64,000 nucleotides of DNA from UBA1926 sp036732005 (GTDB lineage Bacteria > Planctomycetota > Phycisphaerae > Phycisphaerales > UBA1924), in contig DAINDF010000005.1 of NCBI GenBank assembly GCA_036732005.1, positions 1 through 64,000 of the forward strand, given 5' to 3'. Positions 33,378 through 43,773 of the stretch are shown one piece after another (the stretch's first letter is position 1; each line of letters opens with the position of its first letter). A program made the position numbers and the translations under genes. The notes beneath the pieces were generated by a model. That model was not told the DNA's origin. It saw only the letters and a program-made list of their open reading frames with translations, and did not search any database.

Positions 33378-34487
33378 TCAGACATTGAAGAGGAAGTGGC
33401 AGACATCGGCGTCGCGCATCACATACTCCTTGCCCTCGATGCGCAGCCGCCCCGCCTCGCGGATCGCCTTCTCCGTCTTGAGTTCGACGAGGTCCGAGAC
33501 CGAGTAGACCTCCGCCCGGATGAACCCCCGCTCGAAATCGGTGTGGATGACTCCCGCGGCCTGGGGCGCCTTGGCCCCGATGGGCACGGGCCAGGCCCGG
33601 ATCTCCTTGGGGCCCGCGGTGTAGAACGACTGGAGGCCCAGCAGGCGGTACATGGCGTGGGCGAGCGCATCGAGCGCGGGCTCCTCGAGGCCGTAGTCGG
33701 CGAGCATGGCGGCCTTGTCCTCGGGGTCGAGCTCGGCGAGTTCGCTCTCGATCTTGGCGCAGACGGGGATGATCTCGGCGCCGGTCGCCTTCGCGTGGGC
33801 CCTGACGCGCTGGCCGAACTCGCCCTGGCCGTGGACATCGGATTCGTCGACATTGGCGACGAAGAGCTGCGGCTTGACGGTGATGAGCCCGATGCCGCGG
33901 AGGGCCTTGCGGTGATCGGGGTTGGTGATCTCGTCGAGCGCGACGCGGGCGGGCCTGCCGTCCTCGAGCACGGGCTTGAGTCTGGCGAGGACATCGCGGC
34001 GGGCGACGGCGGCGAGGTCCTTGCTCTTGGCGGCCCGCTCGGCCTTGGGGAGGGCGCTCTCGACGGTCTGCAGATCGGAGAGCACGAGTTCGGAGTCGAT
34101 TGTGTCGATGTCGCGCATCGGGTCGACGGTGCCGTCGACATGCAGGATCTCCTCGCCACCCGGGGCCGATTCGAAGCAGCGGACGACCTGGACGATCGCG
34201 TCGACATCGCGGATGTTGGAGAGGAAGGCGTTGCCCTTGCCGGCGCCCTCGCTGGCGCCGCGGACAAGGCCCGCGATATCCACCAGTTCGAGGGCCGACG
34301 GGATGATCTTCTGGCTCTCGATCAGGGAGCGGATCGTCTGGAGCCTGGGGTCTGGGATGGGGACGATGCCCACATTGGGCTCGATGGTCGCGAACGGGTA
34401 GTTCGCGGCCAGCGCCCCCGCGTTGGTCAGGGCGTTGAACAGCGTGCTCTTGCCCACATTGGGCAGTCCGACGATCCCGGCTTTCAT
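33378..34487 (-). CDS. ychF: Redox-regulated ATPase YchF
   Basis: An Obg-family P-loop protein that prefers ATP, binds ribosomes and affects stress responses. The 369-residue product has GLPNVGKST (residues 7-15), the switch region YPFATIEPNVG, DIAGLVRGASEG (G3), NVDE in place of NKxD (a hallmark of the ATP-preferring YchF group), a coiled-coil insertion, and a C-terminal TGS domain with AGVIHTDFERGFIRAEV. Length and order are normal. ATG 34487 is set by homology. Single-gene unit. Confidence 0.97.
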   Translation of the reverse strand: MKAGIVGLPNVGKSTLFNALTNAGALAANYPFATIEPNVGIVPIPDPRLQTIRSLIESQKIIPSALELVDIAGLVRGASEGAGKGNAFLSNIRDVDAIVQVVRCFESAPGGEEILHVDGTVDPMRDIDTIDSELVLSDLQTVESALPKAERAAKSKDLAAVARRDVLARLKPVLEDGRPARVALDEITNPDHRKALRGIGLITVKPQLFVANVDESDVHGQGEFGQRVRAHAKATGAEIIPVCAKIESELAELDPEDKAAMLADYGLEEPALDALAHAMYRLLGLQSFYTAGPKEIRAWPVPIGAKAPQAAGVIHTDFERGFIRAEVYSVSDLVELKTEKAIREAGRLRIEGKEYVMRDADVCHFLFNV

Positions 34488-34510
34488 GGCGGCGTCTCCC
34501 TGGGGGAGCG

Positions 34511-34516
34511 ATCGTA
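34511..34516 (-). promoter_or_regulatory. Candidate -10 element for ychF
   Basis: Minus-strand TACGAT, 23 bases before the start codon. Confidence 0.42.
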
Positions 34517-34598
34517 GACGGGGACGCCGGGGCCCGGGCGGGGCGGCATCCTCGGGGCGGCGGGGCGGTTCAACCGGGCACCGGCGGGGCCGAGCGGG

Positions 34599-34604
34599 TA
34601 GGCT
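34599..34604 (+). promoter_or_regulatory. Candidate -10 element for the VPS10/BNR gene
   Basis: TAGGCT, 63 bases before GTG 34668, giving a leader of about 57 bases that includes GAAGGAGG. Confidence 0.38.
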
Positions 34605-34667
34605 GCTCCTCCCGGCGCAGGCCAATCCGGGGAATCGGTGCCGACCGTGCTTTGAAGGAGGATCGCC

Positions 34668-37958
<3,291 letters not shown>

Positions 37959-37989
37959 GTTCGGCCGGACTCCGCGATCGAGTCACCGC

Positions 37990-38013
37990 GCCCGGGCCCC
38001 GGCCCGGGCTTTT
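37990..38013 (+). terminator. Rho-independent terminator after the VPS10/BNR gene
   Basis: GCCCGGGCC (37990-37998) and GGCCCGGGC (38001-38009) form a 9-bp stem with a two-base loop, then TTTT. It lies 31 bases after the stop and separates the gene from tRNA-Arg. Confidence 0.88.
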
Positions 38014-38033
38014 CCTGCGCCGAGTCCGCGGGA

Positions 38034-38039
38034 TAGACT
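38034..38039 (+). promoter_or_regulatory. Candidate -10 element of tRNA-Arg
   Basis: TAGACT, 12 bases before the first base of the mature tRNA. The preceding terminator's T-run would sit where a -35 is expected. Confidence 0.4.
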
Positions 38040-38051
38040 GGGCGCAGAGCC

Positions 38052-38125
38052 GCCCGCGTAGCTCAGATGGATAGAGCGGGGCTTTCCTAAAGCTCAGGTC
38101 GCAGGTTCGAATCCTGCCGCGGGTG
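38052..38125 (+). tRNA. tRNA-Arg (anticodon CCU)
   Basis: A complete cloverleaf of 74 bases. The acceptor GCCCGCG pairs with CGCGGGT (first pair G-U), the D-arm is GCTC/GAGC, the anticodon stem is GGGCT/AGCTC around TTCCTAA (anticodon CCT, decoding AGG), and the T-arm is GCAGG/CCTGC around TTCGAAT. The discriminator is G, and CCA is not encoded. Confidence 0.96.
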
Positions 38126-38154
38126 TTCGGTCGGGGCCGTGTTCCGGGCCCCGA

Positions 38155-38790
38155 TCAGGCCTTCAGGGGTCTCGCCGGCACGCCGACGACGGTCGTTCCC
38201 GCGGCCACTGCCTCGAGCACCACCGCCCCCGCGCCGACCACGGCGTGCGCGCCGATCGCGATGTTCTGGATCACCGTCGCCCCGATGCCGACCTGCGCCC
38301 CGTCGCCGACCACGACCCGGCCCGCCAGACGCACGCCCGGGCAGATGTGCGCGAACGCTCCCACGCGGCACTCGTGCTCGACGATCGCGCCGCTGTTGAT
38401 CAGCGCCCCGGGGCCGATCGCCGCGTCCGCCCCGAGGATCGCCCCGAGGCAGACCTGGGCGCCGTCCCCGATCGATGCGCTCGCCTCGCGGAACGCGCTG
38501 GGGTGAACCAGTGTCGCGGGCCGGGCCCCGAGCGAGACCGCCTCGGCCGTCGTTTCGCGGCGCAGGCGGTTGTCCCCGATCGCGACGGCGACCAGAGGGG
38601 CGCCGAGATCGCGCAGCGCGGTCAGGCCCGCGAGCACGGGGAGGCCCCAGGCGAACCGGGGCCCGTCCGGGCCCGGCCTTGGCTCGATGAACCCTGAAAC
38701 AGCGAACCCGCACGCCCGCGCGAGGTCGAGCACCACCCGGGCGTGCCCCCCCGTGCCGATGATCCAGAGTTCCTTGCCGCGGGCGCTCAT
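38155..38790 (-). CDS. NeuD/PglD-like sugar O- or N-acyltransferase
   Basis: A 211-residue protein of the left-handed beta-helix acyltransferase family. The N-terminal Rossmann part has WIIGTGGHARVVLDLAR, the hallmark of the NeuD/PglD group; the C-terminal part has hexapeptide repeats (IGDGAQVCLGAILGADAAIG, VGAFAHICPGVRLAGRV, VGDGAQVGIGATVIQN). Acetyl or other acyl groups are transferred from CoA to an amino sugar, probably for surface polysaccharide. Its ATG overlaps the TGA of pyrE (ATGA), so the two are translationally coupled even though their functions differ. Confidence 0.9.
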   Translation of the reverse strand: MSARGKELWIIGTGGHARVVLDLARACGFAVSGFIEPRPGPDGPRFAWGLPVLAGLTALRDLGAPLVAVAIGDNRLRRETTAEAVSLGARPATLVHPSAFREASASIGDGAQVCLGAILGADAAIGPGALINSGAIVEHECRVGAFAHICPGVRLAGRVVVGDGAQVGIGATVIQNIAIGAHAVVGAGAVVLEAVAAGTTVVGVPARPLKA

Positions 38791-39350
38791 CGGGTCAGCC
38801 CGAGTTCCGAGACGGTGACCAGCGGCTGGTAGTCCGCGCCGGTCGCGCGGATCGCCTCGGCCCCGCCCGACTCCCGATCGAGCACCGCGAAGGCCTTGAC
38901 GACCGTGTGCCCCGCTTCCCGGGCGACCTCGATCGCCTGGATGAGCGACCCCCCCGAGGTCACGACATCATCGACGATCACCACCCGCTGGGGCGACCCG
39001 GGCAGCGGGCCCTCGATGCGCTTCTGCGTCCCGTGCGACTTCGCCGCCTTGCGGACGACGAAGCAGGGGATGTCCAGCCCGTGCTGCCTGGCCCGGAGCG
39101 CGAACGCGGCGGCGATCGGCGTGGCCCCCATGTCCATGCCGCCCAACGCGTCGAATTCCAGGGCTTCGGTCTCGTCCAGCAACGCGTCGGCGATGAGCAG
39201 GGCCCCCTCGCCCGAGAGGCTCAGCAGGCGGAGGTCGCAGTAATACGAGCTCTTCGCCCCGCTGGCCAGCGTGAACTCGCCACGCCGCACGGCTCTCTCG
39301 AGGATGCACCGGGCGAGCGCGGGGTGTCGGGCGGCGGCGAGGTCGTGCAT
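38787..39350 (-). CDS. pyrE: Orotate phosphoribosyltransferase
   Basis: Joins orotate to PRPP to make OMP in pyrimidine synthesis. The 187-residue product has GEFTLASGAKSSYYCDLR (orotate site), FVVRKAAKSHGTQKRIEGPL (flexible loop, active-site Lys residues) and the PRPP motif VVIVDDVVTSGGS (residues 123-135). Length is a little short of the usual 200-215. ATG 39350 coincides with the predicted first base of a leaderless transcript. The NeuD-like gene follows with an ATGA overlap. Confidence 0.95.
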   Translation of the reverse strand: MHDLAAARHPALARCILERAVRRGEFTLASGAKSSYYCDLRLLSLSGEGALLIADALLDETEALEFDALGGMDMGATPIAAAFALRARQHGLDIPCFVVRKAAKSHGTQKRIEGPLPGSPQRVVIVDDVVTSGGSLIQAIEVAREAGHTVVKAFAVLDRESGGAEAIRATGADYQPLVTVSELGLTR

Positions 39351-39356
39351 GCGGGC

Positions 39357-39362
39357 ATGGTA
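39357..39362 (-). promoter_or_regulatory. Candidate -10 element giving a leaderless pyrE mRNA
   Basis: Minus-strand TACCAT with exactly 6 bases to the pyrE start codon, no ribosome-binding site. It abuts the 21-bp tandem repeat. Confidence 0.45.
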
Positions 39363-39368
39363 GTGGGG

Positions 39369-39410
39369 ATTGGGGATCAGGGATCAGGGATTGGGGATCA
39401 GGGATCAGGG
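39369..39410. repeat. 21-bp tandem repeat, two perfect copies
   Basis: The unit begins ATTGGGGATCAGGG and ends ATCAGGG, at 39369-39389 and 39390-39410. Each unit itself contains GGGATCA twice. A partial inverse copy (CCTGATCCCTGATCA) occurs near 39460-39474, so this DNA can fold into a long hairpin. Confidence 0.9.
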
Positions 39411-39472
39411 ACTGGTGGCCAGGAACGGGCCACCGGTCTCTGGGGTCCTGCGGCCTGTGCCTGATCCCTGAT

Positions 39473-39500
39473 CACCGGTCACCGGTCACCGGTCACCGGT
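39473..39500. repeat. 7-bp tandem repeat, four perfect copies
   Basis: CACCGGT is repeated at 39473, 39480, 39487 and 39494, with a separate copy at 39431. The core ACCGGT is palindromic. It lies 22 bases upstream of the putative glycyl-tRNA synthetase -10. Confidence 0.92.
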
Positions 39501-39521
39501 TACTCCCGACCCCCTCCCCCC

Positions 39522-39527
39522 TACACT
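39522..39527 (+). promoter_or_regulatory. Candidate -10 element for glycyl-tRNA synthetase
   Basis: TACACT, 25 bases before ATG 39553, leaving a leader of about 19 bases that includes AGGAG (39540-39544). Confidence 0.42.
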
Positions 39528-39552
39528 TCCCGCCCTACCAGGAGCCCCCGCC

Positions 39553-41247
39553 ATGCCCGACGCGCCGACCAAATCGATGGACGACATCATGGCCCTCTGC
39601 AAGCGCCGGGGGTTCATCTTCCAGGCCTCCGAGATCTACGGCGGCATCAACGGCTTCTGGGATTACGGGCCCCTCGGCTCCCAGCTCAAGAAGAACCTCC
39701 GCGACGCCTGGTGGGACGATGTCGTCATGACCGGCTGCCGCGGGCAGCGCGGGCCGGACGGCAACCCGGTGCGGATCGTTCCGGTGGACACCTGCATCAT
39801 CCAGAACCCCAGGGTCTGGGAGGCCTCGGGGCATGTCGCGGGCTTCAACGACCCGATGGTGGATGACAAGGAAACGAAGGGGCGTTTCCGCGCGGATCAT
39901 TTGATGGGTCTATACCCGATCCCAGCTGAATATGGCGAGGGGGAGGACGAACCAGGTATTGGTCCTGCCCAGCGTGCGGCTGATCGAGCTGAAGCGCTCG
40001 GTGTCCCCAAGGGAATACTCCCTCGATTTACAATTGTGGCAAGTACGGCGGGCGAGGCCGCCATGGAGTTGCTCTACACCAAAGGGTACCAAAAGGCATT
40101 TGGATTCAAGGAGGTCACCCAGGAGTTTCTCGATGGTGGGATTCCATTCATTGTCGCCAAGACATCCCGCGGGATTGAGTACTACCTGATCAAGCCGGTT
40201 GCAGAGCTCGACGCTCGGGCAAGCGAGATTCCATCGCCGTTCTCGCAAAAGCCGGGTGCTCTTACTGTTCCCCGCGCCTTCAACCTGATGTTCGACACGA
40301 TCACCGGCGCGATCCGGGACGAGGCCAACAAGGCCTACCTCCGCCCCGAGACCGCGCAGGGCATCTTCATCAACTACAAGAATGTGCTCGACTCCACCCG
40401 CGTCAAGGTCCCCTTCGGCATCGCCCAGACCGGCAAGGCCTTCCGCAACGAGGTCACGCCCCGCAACTTCACCTTCCGCAGCCGCGAGTTCGAGCAGATG
40501 GAGATCGAGTTCTTCTGCCACCCCGACTCGGCCCGGGAGTGGTACACCTTCTGGCGGGACTGGCGGATGCAGTGGTGGAAGGACCTGGGGCTCGCCGGGG
40601 CCAACCTGATCCTGCGCGAGCACGACCGGGACGAGCTCGCCCACTACGCCAAGGAGGGCGCGGGGACCAGCGATGTCGAGTACCGCTTCCCCTTCACCGC
40701 CCCGGGCTACGGCGAGCTCGAGGGCATCGCCCATCGGACCGACTTCGACCTCCGCCAGCACCAGCAGTTCAGCGGCGCCAAACTCGAGTACTTCGACCAG
40801 GAGCGGAACGAGCGCTACCTGCCCCATGTCATCGAGCCCTCCGCCGGGCTCGACCGGGGCGTCCTCGCCGCGATCTGCGAGGCGTTCACCCCCGACCCGA
40901 ACCGCCCCAGCGGCGTCTTCATGAAGTTCCACCCCCGCCTGAGCCCCATCAAGGCCGCGGTCTTCCCCCTCGTGAACAAGGACGGCATGCCCGAGGTCGG
41001 CGAGCGGCTGCACGCCGAGCTCGCCCGCAAGTTCGCCCGCGAGGGCCTGATCGAGCTGGACGCCAAGCAGTCGATCGGCAAGCGCTACGCCCGCATGGAC
41101 GAGGCGGGCTGCCCGTTCTGCTTCACGATCGACGGGGACACGCTGACGGACCAGTCGGTGACAGTCCGCCACCGCGACACGCTGGCCCAGGAACGGGTGG
41201 CGTTGGACGCGGTGCCGGGCTTCCTGGCCGATCGTCTCGGGGGATGA
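39553..41247 (+). CDS. glyQS: Glycyl-tRNA synthetase, homodimeric type, with an atypical internal segment
   Basis: Charges tRNA-Gly. The 564-residue class II enzyme has the alpha2-type plan: N-terminal catalytic part (FIFQASEIYGGINGFWDYGPLG), FNLMFDTITG and YLRPETAQGIFINYKN, motif 2 (AFRNEVTPRNFTFRSREFEQ), motif 3 region (IEPSAGLDRG), and a C-terminal anticodon-binding domain (FPLVNKDGM ... GKRYARMDEAGCPFCFTIDG). Between RADHL and FNLMF, residues about 117-237, lies a segment unlike the usual zinc-knob or short linker of this family: about 57% G+C against 62-70% on either side, with many codons ending in A or T. The frame is intact. ATG 39553 has AGGAG upstream. Confidence 0.93.
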   Translation: MPDAPTKSMDDIMALCKRRGFIFQASEIYGGINGFWDYGPLGSQLKKNLRDAWWDDVVMTGCRGQRGPDGNPVRIVPVDTCIIQNPRVWEASGHVAGFNDPMVDDKETKGRFRADHLMGLYPIPAEYGEGEDEPGIGPAQRAADRAEALGVPKGILPRFTIVASTAGEAAMELLYTKGYQKAFGFKEVTQEFLDGGIPFIVAKTSRGIEYYLIKPVAELDARASEIPSPFSQKPGALTVPRAFNLMFDTITGAIRDEANKAYLRPETAQGIFINYKNVLDSTRVKVPFGIAQTGKAFRNEVTPRNFTFRSREFEQMEIEFFCHPDSAREWYTFWRDWRMQWWKDLGLAGANLILREHDRDELAHYAKEGAGTSDVEYRFPFTAPGYGELEGIAHRTDFDLRQHQQFSGAKLEYFDQERNERYLPHVIEPSAGLDRGVLAAICEAFTPDPNRPSGVFMKFHPRLSPIKAAVFPLVNKDGMPEVGERLHAELARKFAREGLIELDAKQSIGKRYARMDEAGCPFCFTIDGDTLTDQSVTVRHRDTLAQERVALDAVPGFLADRLGG

Positions 41248-41494
41248 TGGCCCCCTCCATTCTGGAATCACTCCAAAGAGGGGCCGCGATCAGCGGCCGA
41301 TCTCCGGATTCCGCGCCGGATTGCCCGGCATCCCGGCGGAGAATGGGCGGTAGAGCATCTGTCAGAGTGGTCTCGGCGATGCGGTGAACGAAAAGTCAGG
41401 GTGACCATTCCCAAGAAGTGGTCACCCGGGGGTCGACGCCCCCGGTGTCGGACCCCGCGCGAAGGGCGCGGGCGGAAGCGGAACGGGGTGGCGC
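41248..41494 (+). other. Structured intergenic leader with three hairpins before the MacA-type gene
   Basis: No ORF is supported here. GGGTGACCA/TGGTCACCC (41399-41407 with 41419-41427), CCGGGGG/CCCCCGG (41426-41432 with 41439-41445) and CCCGCGC/GCGCGGG (41454-41460 with 41466-41472) follow each other closely and end 22 bases before the GTG start. The first two compete for two bases, so alternative folding is possible. A weaker GC hairpin just after the glyQS stop may serve as terminator. Confidence 0.6.
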
Positions 41495-42928
41495 GTGTGG
41501 AAGTGGATCCTGCTGCTTGTGGTCATTCTCGCCGGCGCGGGCGGCGGCATCGTCTATGTCGCCACGCAGGGCGCGGAGGGGGGGGTCAAGTTCTCCTTCG
41601 CCTCCGCGAAGGGAAAGGACGCCGCCAAGCCGGTCCGGGTTGAGCCCGCCGGGCGCGGCGACCTGATCCGGACCGTCTCGGCCCCGGGCTCGATCGAGCC
41701 CCGCACGCTCGTGAAGATCTCCAGCCAGGTCTCGGCGAAGGTGCTCGCGGTGCCCTTCCGCGAGGGCGACCGGGTCAAGACGGGCGATGTGCTCCTCCGG
41801 CTCGACCCGCAGAACCTGGTCGCGCAGCTCGCCAGCGCCAAGGCGGGCCTCCGCAGCGAGGAGGCCCGGCTCGACGGCGCCAAGGCCGACCTGATCAACG
41901 CGAGGCTCGAATACGAGCGGCTGCAGCAACTCGTCGAAACGGGCGACGCCCCGCAGGCCGAGCTCGATGGGGCCGAGGCCCGATACCTCGGCGCGAGCTC
42001 GAACCTCAAGGTGATCGAGGCCTCGATCGAGATCGCCAAGGCGAACATCTCTCGCGTCGAGGAGGACCTGGATAACACGGTCATCTCGAGCCCCATCGAC
42101 GGCACGGTCATCGCCCTCAACACGGAGGTCGGCGAGACGGTCATCGTCGGCACGACCAACACCCCGGGCAGCGTGATCATGGAGATCGCCGATCTCTCCT
42201 CGATGCTGGTCAAGGCCCAGGTCGACGAGACCAACATCGCCCCCGTCGCGGTTGCGCAGCCCGCGTCGGTCTACATCAACGCCTACGACGACGAGACCTT
42301 CCGGGGCAAGGTGGAGAAGATCGGACGCAAGCGGATGGTCTCCGCCTCCGGCACGGGGTACTTCGTCGTCGAGATCGCCCTGGAGCTGGAAGAGGGAAGA
42401 ACGCTGCTGAGCGGCCTGACCGCGAGCGTCGACATCGAGGTCGAGCCGTTCTTCGATGTCGTCCGGGTGCCCAGCCAGGCCGTGCTCGACCGGCGCGTGG
42501 AGGAACTCCCCGAGGAGATCCGTGGCAGCGAGTTCCTCGACAAGGACAAGACCTTCGCCACCGTGGTCTACCGGCTGATCGAGGGCAAGGCGGTCGCGAC
42601 ACCCGTGCGCGTCGGGCCCAGCGACCTCACCCACACCGTCATCGAGGCGGGGCTCGAGCCCGGTGAGATCATCGTCGTCGGGCCCTACCGCGACCTCGAC
42701 ACGCTCAAGCACGACATGGCGATCCGAGACGAGACCAAGGACAAGGACGCCCAGGGCGAGGACGCGGAGGGCGAGACCGAGCTCGCCGAGACCGACGCGG
42801 CCCCCGACGACGCGACAAAGGAAGGCGAGCCCGCCGCGGCCGGCGAGGCGGACGAATCCGGCGACGACAGCGAGGTGGCCGAGGGCGACGGCGCCGCGGC
42901 GGCGCAGACGGCGAACAAGGGCGGCTGA
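41495..42928 (+). CDS. Periplasmic adaptor of a MacAB-type exporter (HlyD/MacA family)
   Basis: A 477-residue membrane-fusion protein that would link the MacB-like pump to an outer-membrane channel. An N-terminal anchor (WILLLVVILAGAGGGIVYVA) is followed by the first lipoyl half (VSAPGSIEPRTLVKISSQVS), a coiled-coil hairpin (residues about 115-180), the second lipoyl half (VISSPIDGTVIALNTEVGETV), and the beta-barrel domain. The C-terminal 60 residues are highly acidic (Glu/Asp/Ala-rich), which is unusual for MacA. GTG 41495 starts right at the anchor. The ATPase, permease and outer-membrane genes follow in order. Confidence 0.92.
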   Translation: MWKWILLLVVILAGAGGGIVYVATQGAEGGVKFSFASAKGKDAAKPVRVEPAGRGDLIRTVSAPGSIEPRTLVKISSQVSAKVLAVPFREGDRVKTGDVLLRLDPQNLVAQLASAKAGLRSEEARLDGAKADLINARLEYERLQQLVETGDAPQAELDGAEARYLGASSNLKVIEASIEIAKANISRVEEDLDNTVISSPIDGTVIALNTEVGETVIVGTTNTPGSVIMEIADLSSMLVKAQVDETNIAPVAVAQPASVYINAYDDETFRGKVEKIGRKRMVSASGTGYFVVEIALELEEGRTLLSGLTASVDIEVEPFFDVVRVPSQAVLDRRVEELPEEIRGSEFLDKDKTFATVVYRLIEGKAVATPVRVGPSDLTHTVIEAGLEPGEIIVVGPYRDLDTLKHDMAIRDETKDKDAQGEDAEGETELAETDAAPDDATKEGEPAAAGEADESGDDSEVAEGDGAAAAQTANKGG

Positions 42929-42948
42929 GCCCTGGGTGTGGAGGCCGC

Positions 42949-43773
42949 GTGGCGATCGAAGTGCGAAACCTGAAGAAGGTCTACCGGATCGGGGAGGAGC
43001 GCGTCCGCGCCCTCGACGGGGTGGACCTGGTGGTTTCCAGCGGCGAGTTCGTCGCGATCATGGGCGCTTCGGGCTCGGGCAAGAGCACGCTGATGAACAT
43101 CCTGGGCTGTCTCGACAAGCCCACCGGCGGCGAGTACATCCTCAACGGAAAGCCCACACACCGGATGAACATGAACCAGCTCGCCCGCGTGCGCAACGAG
43201 GAGATCGGGTTCATCTTCCAGTCGTTCGAGCTGCTGAGCCGGGCGACCGCGCTCAAGAATGTCATGCTCCCGATGCTCTACAGCCGCCGGCACATGTTCA
43301 CCGCGGGCCGGCGGGCCAGGCGGGCGCTGCGGCGGGTCGGGCTCGAGGACCGCATGGGTCACCGCCCCAACCAGCTCTCGGGTGGGCAGCGCCAGCGCGT
43401 CGCGGTGGCGCGGGCCCTGGTGAACGAGCCCTCGATGCTCCTCGCCGACGAGCCCACGGGCAACCTCGACAGCAAGACCACCGCGGAGATCATCCGCCTC
43501 TTCGAGGAACTGCACGAGCAGGGCCAGACGATCGTCGTCGTCACCCATGAGGAGGATGTCGCGGGGCACGCCGACCGGATCGTCCGCCTCCGCGACGGGA
43601 AGGTCATCTCCGATTGCCGCACCGAGGACGACCCGGTCCACCAGGATTGGCTGCGTTCCGTCTCCGCCCGGATGGGCGCGGCCAAGGTCGCCCGGGCCTC
43701 GGACAACGGGGAACGCCACGCCGCCCCCGCCGCCGAGGTCGCCGCCGCGGGCGCAGAGGAGGGCTCGAGGTGA
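42949..43773 (+). CDS. MacB-type ABC transporter ATPase subunit
   Basis: A 274-residue cytoplasmic ATPase. Walker A GASGSGKST (residues 39-47), Q-loop FIFQSFELL, signature LSGGQRQRVAVARAL, Walker B LLADEPTGNLD and the switch His in VVVTHEEDV are all present. The type is LolD/MacB. In E. coli MacB the ATPase and permease are fused; here they are separate genes. GTG 42949 has GGAGG upstream. The stop overlaps the GTG of the permease gene. A 45-residue Ala-rich tail is an extra. Confidence 0.95.
   Translation: MAIEVRNLKKVYRIGEERVRALDGVDLVVSSGEFVAIMGASGSGKSTLMNILGCLDKPTGGEYILNGKPTHRMNMNQLARVRNEEIGFIFQSFELLSRATALKNVMLPMLYSRRHMFTAGRRARRALRRVGLEDRMGHRPNQLSGGQRQRVAVARALVNEPSMLLADEPTGNLDSKTTAEIIRLFEELHEQGQTIVVVTHEEDVAGHADRIVRLRDGKVISDCRTEDDPVHQDWLRSVSARMGAAKVARASDNGERHAAPAAEVAAAGAEEGSR

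Noticed and set aside
39369..39500. Repeats upstream of glyQS as a CRISPR array or T-box
   Set aside because: Units are contiguous and of two different lengths, with no spacers; no T-box or specifier-loop features are seen.
39901..40265. Foreign segment in glyQS as an intein
   Set aside because: No Cys/Ser at the upstream junction, no His-Asn at the downstream junction, and too short for a splicing domain.
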